17,470 bases of DNA from a candidate division TA06 bacterium. Its GTDB lineage: Bacteria > Hydrothermota > DG-26 > E44-bin18 > JADFOU01. The position numbers and the translations under genes are program-made. The DNA is taken from NCBI GenBank assembly GCA_022562655.1, contig JADFOU010000011.1, positions 1-17,470 of the forward strand, given 5' to 3'. The stretch's first letter is position 1; each line of letters opens with the position of its first letter. Positions 7,032 through 14,010 of the stretch are shown here, one piece after another. Under the pieces are notes generated by a model. That model saw nothing but the letters and a program-made list of their open reading frames with translations. It did not search any database and was not told the origin of the DNA.

Positions 7032-8458
7032 TATTCATTGTTTCCATTCAACTGTTGAATTGCTTTTTGTGAGGCGGTGGCAAAGCGGGTCTCTGGATAG
7101 GACTCTATGATTCTCTCGTAAGCCTCCATCGCTTTCACCGTATCTTCTTCCAGATAGTGAAAGACCCAGGCAATGGCATACGATGCTCGAGGTCCAAATT
7201 CGCTCTCCGGGAAATCCTGGATCACTCTCTCATAGGCATCCAAAGCTTCATCAGTCTTCTTCAATTCCAATAGATAGAGTTCAGCCAGGAGAAACTGGGT
7301 CTCTGCCAGGGCTTCCTCCTCTCCGCTGGACAGTTTTTTTCTATATTCCGCCAATTTCCCAATCGTCGTGGAGCGGAGAAGTGCGTCTTTGGCTACCTCC
7401 GTCTGGGGATTTGTCTCCCTCACCTTATCAAAAGCCTCCCGAGCCTTCTCCGGACTCATGAGGTCTTCCTGGTAGATCAACCCCATTGTATAATAAGCCT
7501 CCGCCGCCTCTTTACTGCGAGGATGGATCTCTGGAACTTTCTTGAGGGTCCTGATCCCACCCAGAAACTCTTTTAAGAGTCTCTGGCAACTTGCAATTTT
7601 TAAGTTTAAAAGGGCCTCTTCCTGGGGAGTGAGGTGGGAAGTTTTGAGGGCAAGGAAAGTCTCTAATGCCATGTCCGCCTGAGGCGGATCAAGAGCCAAA
7701 TAGGATTCCCCGATCATGAGAGTCACATCGAATGCCAACTCTTTAGGTGGGTCTTCTTGAAGCAAGTCTTGAAATTCCTGGAGGGCTTCCTCAAATCGGG
7801 CTAATTCAAAAAGGGCGTTTGCCAATTTGAAGTGGGCATCCTGTCGATAAGAGCTCTTTGGAAATATTTCAAGGAACGCCCTTCCCATTCGAACGACCTC
7901 CTCATACCCCCCCTTTTTGTAATAAGCCTCAAGGATCTCGTATTGGGAAGCATCTCCAAATTTCTTCGAGATCCGGTTCAACCCTTCAAAGGCGGATATG
8001 GCGGCGGTGTAATTCTTCTGTTGTAGATAGGTCCTCCCCCGGAGGAAGATAACTTCCTCAAAGAAGGGGCTTTCTGGATAGTAGATCTCCAACTCATCAA
8101 ACTTCCTTATCGCATTCTCATAGTCTTCCATCTCATAAAAGCATTTGCCCATGAGGAAGATGGCATCATCCACCCATTTCGATTTTGGGTGATAGGTAAC
8201 AATCTTTTCACACTTCTGAATAGCGGCTTCGAGAAGGGACTTCACCGTGGGATTGACAGTCTCTGAGGGAGATCTCCTCTTCTCCTTCATGGCATCCGCA
8301 TAGGCGCGTTTGGCATTGTAAAAAGTGTTGTAGTAAACGCAACCATTTAAAAGGCAAATTCCAACCACAAGATTACACGAGATTATCACAGATAGATTGA
8401 TTCGTCTTTGCAACACAAAGACTTCTCTTGTGGAAATCTGTGAAATCTCGTGGTTCAT
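7031..8458 (-). CDS. TPR-repeat outer-membrane-type lipoprotein
   Basis: A 475-residue protein with a lipoprotein signal: Arg-Arg at 18-19, a hydrophobic stretch, then a lipobox LNGC with Cys40 as the predicted lipidated residue, followed by VYYNTFYNAKRAYADA. The rest is about nine TPR-like helical hairpins (YENAIRKFDELEIYYPES, ARFEEALQEF, DEALDAYERVIQDFPES), a BamD/YbgF-like fold, so a periplasmic scaffold role is likely. The exact function is unknown. The ATG at 8458 overlaps the TGA of tldD (ATGA). A TTG at 8413 (residue 16) is an alternative start giving a more normal signal length. Residues 2-32, including most of the hydrophobic core, are encoded by a palindromic repeat (8363-8455). A 15-bp palindrome (7674-7688) also lies in the coding region. 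The stop overlaps the pyrF start. Confidence 0.88.
   Translation of the reverse strand: MNHEISQISTREVFVLQRRINLSVIISCNLVVGICLLNGCVYYNTFYNAKRAYADAMKEKRRSPSETVNPTVKSLLEAAIQKCEKIVTYHPKSKWVDDAIFLMGKCFYEMEDYENAIRKFDELEIYYPESPFFEEVIFLRGRTYLQQKNYTAAISAFEGLNRISKKFGDASQYEILEAYYKKGGYEEVVRMGRAFLEIFPKSSYRQDAHFKLANALFELARFEEALQEFQDLLQEDPPKELAFDVTLMIGESYLALDPPQADMALETFLALKTSHLTPQEEALLNLKIASCQRLLKEFLGGIRTLKKVPEIHPRSKEAAEAYYTMGLIYQEDLMSPEKAREAFDKVRETNPQTEVAKDALLRSTTIGKLAEYRKKLSSGEEEALAETQFLLAELYLLELKKTDEALDAYERVIQDFPESEFGPRASYAIAWVFHYLEEDTVKAMEAYERIIESYPETRFATASQKAIQQLNGNNE
7674..7688. repeat. GC-rich palindrome TCCGCCTGAGGCGGA inside the lipoprotein gene
   Basis: A perfect 7-bp inverted repeat around one base. 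It encodes DPPQAD in the lipoprotein. The same palindrome with a different central base occurs in mnmG (10834-10848), and a degenerate form lies at 10053-10067. Confidence 0.7.
8363..8455. repeat. 93-bp imperfect palindromic element, AACCAC...GTGGTT
   Basis: The left arm starts AACCACAAGATTACAC at 8363. The right arm, read on the minus strand from 8455, starts AACCACGAGATTTCAC. The arms match over about 30 bases with a small gap. The centre is a perfect hairpin, GTCTTTG (8404-8410) with CAAAGAC (8416-8422). The right end abuts the tldD stop codon, and the element encodes residues 2-32 of the lipoprotein. A related element lies at 9931-10116. Confidence 0.75.
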
Positions 8459-9903
8459 CTTTTCCTGATTCCCACCTGAACATTACGAAATCGCGCAGGA
8501 CTTGTCCCATGCCCTACGTGGGCGGTCTGGCCCGGTTCCCCCTTTCCGCAGTTGGAAACCCCCCAGAGACGCCACTCCCCTCGGTTACAGATGGCGTCGC
8601 AGGAGTTCCAGAACTGGGGGGTGATCCCGGTGTAAAGGCTGTTCTTGTAAAGCCTCCCGAGTCTCCCCTTATGGATCCGGTAGGCCACCTCACAACCAAA
8701 CTGGAAATTAAGACGCCGGTCATCAATGGACCAGGACCTGTTGGTGGAGAAGAAGATTCCCTCATCCGTGTTTGCGATGAGGTCGTCGAGCCTCCACTCT
8801 CCAGGCTCCAGGTTGATATTGGTCATTCGGATGAGGGGTATCCGGTTCCACCCTTCTGCTCGCATCGCTCCTGAAGAAGATCGACCAATCGTCGGGGCGG
8901 TCTCTCGAGAAGAAAGATATCCTTTGAAGATCCCGTCTTCAATGATGGGGACTCGCTGGGCAGGAACCCCTTCGTCATCAAAACCGAAGGTTCCCAGTCC
9001 CCCTTCACAGGTAGCGTCTGCAGTCACATTGACGAGGGGAGAACCATACCGAAAATTCCCCAATTTCTCTAAGACGACGAAACTCGTTCCGGCATAGGAG
9101 GCCTCTGTTCCCAAGACGCGATCCAGTTCCACGGGATGACCAATGGATTCATGGATTTGGAGGGCCAATTGGTCCGAATCGAGAATCACTGTGGTAATCT
9201 CTGAAGGACATTCCTTTGCGGTCAGAAGTTTCACTGCCTCTTCCGCCACGCGGGGAGCCTCCTCCACCAGTTTGAGATCCTCGATCAGTTCATACCCCCG
9301 AGTGGCATAATTCCCACCGTGACCGAAGGGATAAGAACGGGTTTGAACCTCCCCATCTTTCACCGCCCGAGCTTGAATGCCTCCCCCAGACTCGATGATT
9401 TCTTGATCAATGAGGGCGCCCTCTGTGGAGGCGAAAACCTTATTGGTTCTCAAGAAGAAAAGCGAGCCGGAAGCGACATTCACCCCACCCACCCTTTTCA
9501 TGGCTTCTACAGCTTGGAGAAGGAGGTGGATCTTCTGGTCTAAGGGGACCTTGAAGGGATCTTTTTGATAAGGCGATTGATAAGTAGCGGTGATGGGTTC
9601 AATTGGGGAGAGACGTACCCTTTCTCCCCTCACAAGTCCACTCGCCTGGGCCACTCGGATCGCCTCGGAGACCACCCGTTCACCCTCACCCTTCTCCTTG
9701 ATTTGGGCGCTTGCGGCAAAACCCCAGGCCCCATCGACCATTACCCTCACTCCAAAACCAATATTGTCGGAACTGAAAACCTCATCTACCTTCCCATTCT
9801 TCACCCCAATGCTCTCCTTCCATTTTTCTACGACCCGGACGTCCCCATACTCCACTTTTTGTGCCGTAAGGGTATCTACAATTTCCTTTGCAAACTTCTT
9901 CAT
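8455..9903 (-). CDS. tldD: TldD-family zinc metalloprotease
   Basis: A 482-residue member of the TldD/PmbA family. The start is ATG 9903, with GAAGG just upstream; a GTG at 9936 in the flanking repeat is less likely. The metal-binding helix HESIGH (251-256, the HExxxH form), followed by PVELDRVLGTEASYAGTSF, and the C-terminal SNCGKGEPGQ, whose Cys (about 452) is the third zinc ligand in TldD, are all present. It ends with ARFRNVQVGIRK, the normal family ending. TldD works with TldE/PmbA as a heterodimeric peptidase that degrades unfolded peptides and matures some RiPPs such as microcin B17. No TldE gene or RiPP precursor is visible in the window, so the partner must lie elsewhere. The gene is preceded by mnmG across a repeat-filled gap and overlaps the lipoprotein start. 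Confidence 0.93.
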   Translation of the reverse strand: MKKFAKEIVDTLTAQKVEYGDVRVVEKWKESIGVKNGKVDEVFSSDNIGFGVRVMVDGAWGFAASAQIKEKGEGERVVSEAIRVAQASGLVRGERVRLSPIEPITATYQSPYQKDPFKVPLDQKIHLLLQAVEAMKRVGGVNVASGSLFFLRTNKVFASTEGALIDQEIIESGGGIQARAVKDGEVQTRSYPFGHGGNYATRGYELIEDLKLVEEAPRVAEEAVKLLTAKECPSEITTVILDSDQLALQIHESIGHPVELDRVLGTEASYAGTSFVVLEKLGNFRYGSPLVNVTADATCEGGLGTFGFDDEGVPAQRVPIIEDGIFKGYLSSRETAPTIGRSSSGAMRAEGWNRIPLIRMTNINLEPGEWRLDDLIANTDEGIFFSTNRSWSIDDRRLNFQFGCEVAYRIHKGRLGRLYKNSLYTGITPQFWNSCDAICNRGEWRLWGVSNCGKGEPGQTAHVGHGTSPARFRNVQVGIRKR

Positions 9904-9930
9904 CGTTACCTTCAATAAACCAAACCGTGA

Positions 9931-10116
9931 AACCACAAGATTTCACAGATTTCCTCAAGATTTGTCTTCTGTTTTACAAACAGACAAAAGATTTCAGTCA
10001 TAATTCCAAAAATAAATTCTCTTTTATCCTATCCCGTGCTAATCTTGTGAAATTCGCCTTGGGCGGATCTCCGTTGCTCAACTGCCTTTCCCGCGAGTAG
10101 GAGAAATCTCGTGGTT
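9931..10116. repeat. 186-bp repeat element with AACCAC...GTGGTT ends between mnmG and tldD
   Basis: It opens with AACCACAAGATTTCACAG (9931) and closes with GAAATCTCGTGGTT (10103-10116), an inverted match of 14 bases with one difference. Inside is a hairpin, TCTGTTT-TAC-AAACAGA, with flanking TTTGTCT (9961-9988), a second partial arm (CTAATCTTGTGAAATTC, about 10039-10055) and a degenerate GC palindrome (10053-10067). It fills the whole gap between the tldD start and the mnmG stop and extends into mnmG, encoding its last 12 residues. Confidence 0.65.
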
Positions 10117-12066
10117 CCTCAGCCTCTTCATCCGTTCCAGATGGATTAAAAGTGCAGAGATATCGGCCGGAGAGACTCCAGAGATCCGGGAAGCCTGCCC
10201 AAGAGTCTGGGGTCGGATGGTGGAGAGTTTCTGGCGTGCCTCAATGGTGAGAGCATTCAGGGAGAAATAGTCGACCTCTTCTGGAATCTTCCTATTCTCC
10301 AATCGTGCCAACCTCTCAATCCGCTTCTCCTCCCGTTCAATATACCCCTCATACTTGGCAGCAATCCCCACCCCTTCCATGACCTCCTGATTCATTTTAA
10401 AATTAGCATTTAGCATTTTAAATTTTACTTTGCTAATTTTGCATTCTCCATTGATCATTTGAACGTTTACTTCCGGTCTTTTCAAAAGTTGAAACTCAGA
10501 AATAGGCGATGCCACCTCTGAGGAGCCCAGTTCCCTGAGAAGAGGATTGATTTTTTCCGGTCTCCAATAGGTCGTCTTCATCCGTTCAATCTCTTCTCCA
10601 ACCCTTCGCTCTTTCTCCTCCAAGGCTTCATTAGCCTCCTGGGTAACGAGACCGAAACGATAGCCATACTTCATCACCCGCTCCCTCGCATTATCTTGTC
10701 TCAAGGTGAGGCGGTGCTCGGAACGGGAGGTGAACATCCTGTAGGGTTCAGAAGTGCCTTTCGTGACAAGATCATCAATGAGCACCCCAATATAGGCCTC
10801 GGAGCGTTTCAGGACGAAGGGGGCTTCTCCACGTCCGCCTAAGGCGGATAAAACTGCATTGATCCCCGCAATTATTCCCTGAGCCCCTGCCTCCTCGTAC
10901 CCTGTCGTTCCATTGATCTGTCCTGCCAGAAAGAAATTCTCAACCCGTTTCGTCTCTAAGGAAAGTTTCAGTTGTGTTGGAGGGACATAGTCATACTCCA
11001 CGGCGTACCCAGGTCGGAGTATCTCCGCCTCCTCCAGCCCCGAAATTGTCTTCAAGATCTCGATCTGAACATCCTCTGGGAGAGAAGTGGAGAGACCATT
11101 GACATAATATTCAGTCGTATCTCTCCCATCCGGTTCGAGGAAGAGCTGATGCCTCTCCTTTCCTTTGAATCGAACGATCTTATCCTCAATGGAGGGGCAG
11201 TAGCGAGGACCCACTCCGGTGATCCCTCCTCCATATATGGCGGAGCGGTCCAAGTTTTCCAAGATGACTTTATGGGTCTTCTCGTTGGTATAGGTGATAT
11301 GGCAGGGGAGTTGGTCCGGGTGGAATTCCTCGGTTCGGTGGGAGAAATGCCTGGGTGGCACATCCCCGGGTTGGGGGATGAGACCGTCAAAATGGATCGT
11401 CTTCCCATCTACTCTCGGAGAGGTTCCTGTCTTGAGACGACCCAGTTCAAATCCAAGTTCCAGAAGGGAGCGGGAAAGTCCTTTCGCTGCCGTCTCTCCA
11501 GCACGACCGGCGGAATAGTTCTTATCTCCGATATGGATGAGTCCCTGGAGGAATGTTCCTGTGGTGATGACCACCGCTTTTGAGTAGTATTCCATCCCCG
11601 TCTTCGACTTCACCCCCACCACTCTATAAGTGGGGAGTGGGGAACTGCTACTGCTACTGCCAACTGCTACTTTGTCTACTAAAATCTCATCTACCATTAA
11701 CTGTTTTACAGAAAGGTTCTTCTGATTTTCCGTGACCCATCGTAGCCTCTCCCGATATCTTCTACGGTCGCACTGAGCCCGGAGGGCCCAGACTGCCGGC
11801 CCCTTGCGGGTATTGAGCATTCGGAACTGAATGCCTGTCTGGTCAGTATTGAAACCCATCTCCCCACCCAAGGCGTCAATCTCAAAGACGAGGTGGCTTT
11901 TCGCAATCCCTCCGATGGCAGGGTTGCAGGACATCTGACCAATAGTATCTAAATTGGCTGTGGTGAGGAGGGTTTTGGCGCCCATCCGTGCAGAAGCCAA
12001 TGCGGCTTCACACCCCGCATGCCCACCACCCACCACGATCACATCATAAGTTTTGGGATAAATCAT
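10078..12066 (-). CDS. mnmG: tRNA uridine-5-carboxymethylaminomethyl modification enzyme
   Basis: A 662-residue FAD- and NADH-dependent enzyme (GidA). With MnmE it installs the (carboxymethyl)aminomethyl group on wobble U34 of tRNAs in the cytoplasm. Visible features are the dinucleotide-binding VGGGHAGCEAA (12-22), CNPAIGGIAKSHLV, the family signature GPRYCPSIEDK (286-296), and the second signature AGQINGTTGYEEAGAQGIIA (381-400). The MnmE/tRNA-binding C-terminal helical domain (KYEGYIERE, about 571) ends near 650. The protein is about 30 residues longer than usual, owing to a Ser-rich insert (132-146), an AT-rich insert (537-558) and a 12-residue tail, all from repeat-like DNA. There is no clear Shine-Dalgarno before the ATG at 12066. 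It is the first gene of the leftward cluster. Confidence 0.98.
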   Translation of the reverse strand: MIYPKTYDVIVVGGGHAGCEAALASARMGAKTLLTTANLDTIGQMSCNPAIGGIAKSHLVFEIDALGGEMGFNTDQTGIQFRMLNTRKGPAVWALRAQCDRRRYRERLRWVTENQKNLSVKQLMVDEILVDKVAVGSSSSSSPLPTYRVVGVKSKTGMEYYSKAVVITTGTFLQGLIHIGDKNYSAGRAGETAAKGLSRSLLELGFELGRLKTGTSPRVDGKTIHFDGLIPQPGDVPPRHFSHRTEEFHPDQLPCHITYTNEKTHKVILENLDRSAIYGGGITGVGPRYCPSIEDKIVRFKGKERHQLFLEPDGRDTTEYYVNGLSTSLPEDVQIEILKTISGLEEAEILRPGYAVEYDYVPPTQLKLSLETKRVENFFLAGQINGTTGYEEAGAQGIIAGINAVLSALGGRGEAPFVLKRSEAYIGVLIDDLVTKGTSEPYRMFTSRSEHRLTLRQDNARERVMKYGYRFGLVTQEANEALEEKERRVGEEIERMKTTYWRPEKINPLLRELGSSEVASPISEFQLLKRPEVNVQMINGECKISKVKFKMLNANFKMNQEVMEGVGIAAKYEGYIEREEKRIERLARLENRKIPEEVDYFSLNALTIEARQKLSTIRPQTLGQASRISGVSPADISALLIHLERMKRLRNHEISPTRGKGS
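10390..10455 (-). repeat. AT-rich in-frame insert within mnmG
   Basis: This stretch consists of recurrent words such as AAAATTAGC, AAAATTTAAAATG and GCTAAATGCTAATTTT, and is far richer in A+T than the surrounding gene. It encodes about 22 Lys/Asn/Met-rich residues (KISKVKFKMLNANFKM) between the conserved LLKRPEV and KYEGYIERE blocks. The frame is kept. Boundaries are approximate. Confidence 0.55.
10834..10848. repeat. GC-rich palindrome TCCGCCTAAGGCGGA inside mnmG
   Basis: Same 7-1-7 palindrome as at 7674-7688, with A rather than G at the centre. It encodes LSALGG after the second MnmG signature, where the protein seems a few residues longer than usual. Confidence 0.7.
11641..11672 (-). repeat. 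CAGTAGCAGT-type repeat inserted in mnmG (copy 1)
   Basis: Read on the minus strand, it gives AGTAGCAGTTGGCAGTAGCA followed by GTAGCAGTT. It encodes VAVGSSSSSS in MnmG. A close copy in the opposite orientation lies at 12078-12105, just upstream of the gene. Confidence 0.7.
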
Positions 12067-12077
12067 AGAAAATAAAA

Positions 12078-12105
12078 GTAACAGTTGGCAGTTGCAGTAG
12101 CAGTT
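12078..12105 (+). repeat. CAGTAGCAGT-type repeat upstream of mnmG (copy 2)
   Basis: AGTAACAGTTGGCAGTTGCA followed by GTAGCAGT, differing from copy 1 at about two positions. It lies in the mnmG leader between the promoter and the start codon, where it may affect the leader structure of the mRNA. Confidence 0.65.
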
Positions 12106-12183
12106 AAGTGCAACGAAGGCATTTCAATACTATAAGGTTAACTCTTTTATTAAGACTCGCAAAAATTGGGTGCTTCTTCAATG

Positions 12184-12223
12184 GTCATTGCGACCCCAAT
12201 CGGGCGGGTCGGCTCACAATAAC
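12184..12223. repeat. 40-bp REP-like element, GTCATTGCGA...TCACAATAAC
   Basis: GTCATTGCGA (12184-12193) and TCACAATAAC (12214-12223) are imperfect inverted repeats (8 of 10) around a GC-rich middle (CCCCAATCGGGCGGGTCGGC). Dispersed GTCATTGCGA palindromes are known from many bacterial genomes. It lies in the mnmG leader. The stretch 12067-12429 holds this element, copy 2 of the CAGTAGCAGT repeat, two divergent promoters and a palindrome, but no gene. Confidence 0.6.
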
Positions 12224-12252
12224 AACTGTCATTGTATTATGCAAGTATCAAT

Positions 12253-12281
12253 AGTATACGAACCTCTCTACCTTTTGTCAA
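12253..12281 (-). promoter_or_regulatory. Sigma70-type promoter of the mnmG cluster
   Basis: On the minus strand, TTGACA (12281-12276), a 17-base spacer and TATACT (12258-12253). The predicted start is near 12246, giving a leader of about 180 bases that contains two repeat elements. It probably drives mnmG, tldD, the lipoprotein, pyrF and pyrE. Confidence 0.75.
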
Positions 12282-12303
12282 TATCAAATACAGAGTCTTT
12301 GAC

Positions 12304-12331
12304 TTGACAGACCTCAACCCCTCTGTATAAT
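12304..12331 (+). promoter_or_regulatory. Consensus sigma70 promoter of the MFS gene
   Basis: Perfect TTGACA (12304-12309) and perfect TATAAT (12326-12331) with a 16-base spacer. The predicted start is near 12338, leaving a leader of about 92 bases. Only 22 bases separate its -35 box from that of the divergent mnmG promoter. Confidence 0.8.
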
Positions 12332-12370
12332 TTCATTTGATAGATCTTTGAACCCCAGAACCAATGGGTC

Positions 12371-12417
12371 AGCGGATTCACCAGATTTAATCTGATAAAT
12401 CCGCTTAATCTGATAAA
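12371..12417 (+). repeat. Nested palindrome and direct repeat in the MFS leader
   Basis: AGCGGATT (12371-12378) pairs perfectly with AATCCGCT (12398-12405), and inside lies the small palindrome CAGATTTAATCTG (12382-12394). TTAATCTGATAAA occurs twice (12387-12399 and 12405-12417). The last copy ends just before the ribosome site, so the fold could affect translation of the transporter (inference). Confidence 0.6.
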
Positions 12418-12429
12418 AAAAGGGGGGCT

Positions 12430-13746
12430 ATGAAAGGAAGGAGGAGGGAGGTTTTCGGATGGGTGATGTATGACTTTGCCAACTCCGCCTTTGCCACCAC
12501 CATCGCTGCGGTCATCTTCAATAGATATTTTGCCACAGTCGTTGCAGGGGGGGAGAAAGGGGTGGATATCTTTGGCATCCATCTCCACGGCGCCGCCTTC
12601 TTCACCTTTACCGTCTCCATTGCCATGATCCTGGTAGCCCTCTCCGCCCCCCTTCTTGGAGCCATCGCCGACTTCACCCGCTCCAAAAAGCGATTCCTCA
12701 TCCTCTACTGCTACACAGGCGTCCTCTTCACCAGTCTCCTCTATTTCATCCACGAAGGGGATTACTGGCTGGGTGCCCTCTTCTCTATCATTGCTACCGT
12801 CGGCTTCGCAGGAGGGAATGTATTCTACAACGCATTTCTCCCCGAGATCGCCACCTCCAAGACCATAGGACGCATCTCGGGATGGGGCTTCACCCTCGGA
12901 TATTTAGGCGGTGGGCTCCTCCTCGTGATCAATCTCATTATGCTCGAACACCCCACCTGGATCGGTTTCCCAGAGGGAACCTTCACCGTCCACCACACCT
13001 TTCTCTCCGTCTCCCTCTGGTGGGGTCTTTTCGCCCTCCCCACATTTTTTGGGTTGAAGGAACGCAAGCCGGTAGGATCCCGCCATGGCGGGATCTTGCC
13101 TCTATTCAAAATCGGATGGCAAAGGGTCTTTCAAACCCTGAAGGAGATTCAGTCTTACAGAGAACTGAGGAAGTTCCTTCTCGCCTTCCTTCTCTACAAT
13201 GATGGGATCCAGACCGTCATCATTATGGCATCCATCTTTGGGGCAGAAGTATTGAAGATGGAGACAGGGGAGTTGATCCTCTACTTCCTTGTGATTCAGG
13301 GAACCGCCTTCTGGGGGTCGCTCCTTTTTGGCTACCTGGCGGACTGGATGGGAAAGAAAAAGACCATCCTCCTCACCTTATGGGTCTGGATGGTGGTGGT
13401 GGTTTGGGCCTTTCGGCTTGGCATCTTCTGGGATCCCAAGACGGAGTACTGGATCTTAGGGATCCTGGCGGGATTGGTTCTGGGGGGGAGTCAATCTGTC
13501 ACCCGAGCCCTTGCTGGTTCTTTCATCCCCGAGGGAAAGAGTGCCGAATTCTTCGGGTTCTTTGCCATCGCCAATAAATTTGCCTCCATCTTCGGTCCCC
13601 TCACTTATGGAATCATCCTCACCCTCACAGGGAGTCTCCAGAACGCCATCCTCTCTTTAATCCTCTTCATCGGTCTCGGTACCTTTCTCCTTTTGAGGGT
13701 AGATGAGAAGAAGGGGATCGAAGAAATGTCAAGGCGACCCGCCTAA
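12430..13746 (+). CDS. UMF1/Atg22-type MFS transporter
   Basis: A 438-residue polytopic inner-membrane protein with about 12 hydrophobic segments. It opens with VFGWVMYDFANSAFATTI, the hallmark start of the UMF1 (Atg22/BtlA-like) branch of the major facilitator superfamily, and has SAPLLGAIADFTRSKKR and LFGYLADWMGKKKT as the two cytoplasmic loop motifs. The substrate is unknown for nearly all bacterial members; export of amino acids or other small molecules is only a guess. The ATG at 12430 follows a run of six G with short spacing. A consensus promoter lies about 100 bases upstream. A perfect 20-bp palindrome (13076-13095) lies in the region encoding the large central loop (GSRHGGIL). No partner gene is adjacent. 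Confidence 0.92.
   Translation: MKGRRREVFGWVMYDFANSAFATTIAAVIFNRYFATVVAGGEKGVDIFGIHLHGAAFFTFTVSIAMILVALSAPLLGAIADFTRSKKRFLILYCYTGVLFTSLLYFIHEGDYWLGALFSIIATVGFAGGNVFYNAFLPEIATSKTIGRISGWGFTLGYLGGGLLLVINLIMLEHPTWIGFPEGTFTVHHTFLSVSLWWGLFALPTFFGLKERKPVGSRHGGILPLFKIGWQRVFQTLKEIQSYRELRKFLLAFLLYNDGIQTVIIMASIFGAEVLKMETGELILYFLVIQGTAFWGSLLFGYLADWMGKKKTILLTLWVWMVVVVWAFRLGIFWDPKTEYWILGILAGLVLGGSQSVTRALAGSFIPEGKSAEFFGFFAIANKFASIFGPLTYGIILTLTGSLQNAILSLILFIGLGTFLLLRVDEKKGIEEMSRRPA
13076..13095. repeat. Perfect 20-bp palindrome inside the MFS gene
   Basis: GATCCCGCCATGGCGGGATC is fully self-complementary. It encodes the GSRHGGI stretch in the large central loop between the sixth and seventh membrane segments, a tolerant place for an insertion. 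Confidence 0.75.
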
Positions 13747-13850
13747 GAAGTTCGGGGTCTGGCTTTACATTCTAAACAATCTTTGTAGTTCCAGCCACTT
13801 CCTGACTGTTCCTCTATTCTCTTGACATTCGGTCAGCAAGGTGGAAGATT

Positions 13851-13887
13851 TTTGGAATAAAAGATTGACAAGACATAGTAACCTGAC
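13851..13887 (+). repeat. Direct repeat, left copy, flanking the secreted-protein gene
   Basis: TTTGGAATAAAAGATTGACA followed by AGACATAGTAACCTGAC. It resembles 15843-15880 at roughly three quarters of positions, in the same orientation. The 305-base stretch 13747-14051 holds this repeat and the promoter at 13982-14010; I see no gene or clear terminator in it. Confidence 0.45.
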
Positions 13888-13981
13888 ATCTTTGATTTTC
13901 CATTAAATCCCGACTCCCACGGAGATCTCCTACAAAAGTGAAAAAAACAGGATACCTGCAGGCCCCCCAGGCTCTTCGAGC

Positions 13982-14010
13982 TTGACAGCTCCCACGAATC
14001 AAAGTATATT
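13982..14010 (+). promoter_or_regulatory. Sigma70-type promoter of the secreted-protein gene
   Basis: TTGACA (13982-13987), a 17-base spacer and TATATT (14005-14010). The predicted start is near 14017, so the leader is only about 35 bases, with the Shine-Dalgarno GGAGGG at 14042-14047. Confidence 0.75.

Noticed and set aside
9961..9988. Hairpin as a terminator between mnmG and tldD
   Set aside because: There is no T run on the minus strand after the stem, and the hairpin is part of a repeat element with no sign of a separate promoter for tldD.
10972..11583. 203-codon plus-strand frame
   Set aside because: Antisense to conserved mnmG signatures and without recognisable features.
12268..12753. 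161-codon minus-strand frame
   Set aside because: It overlaps the divergent promoters and runs antisense to the conserved N-terminus of the MFS protein.
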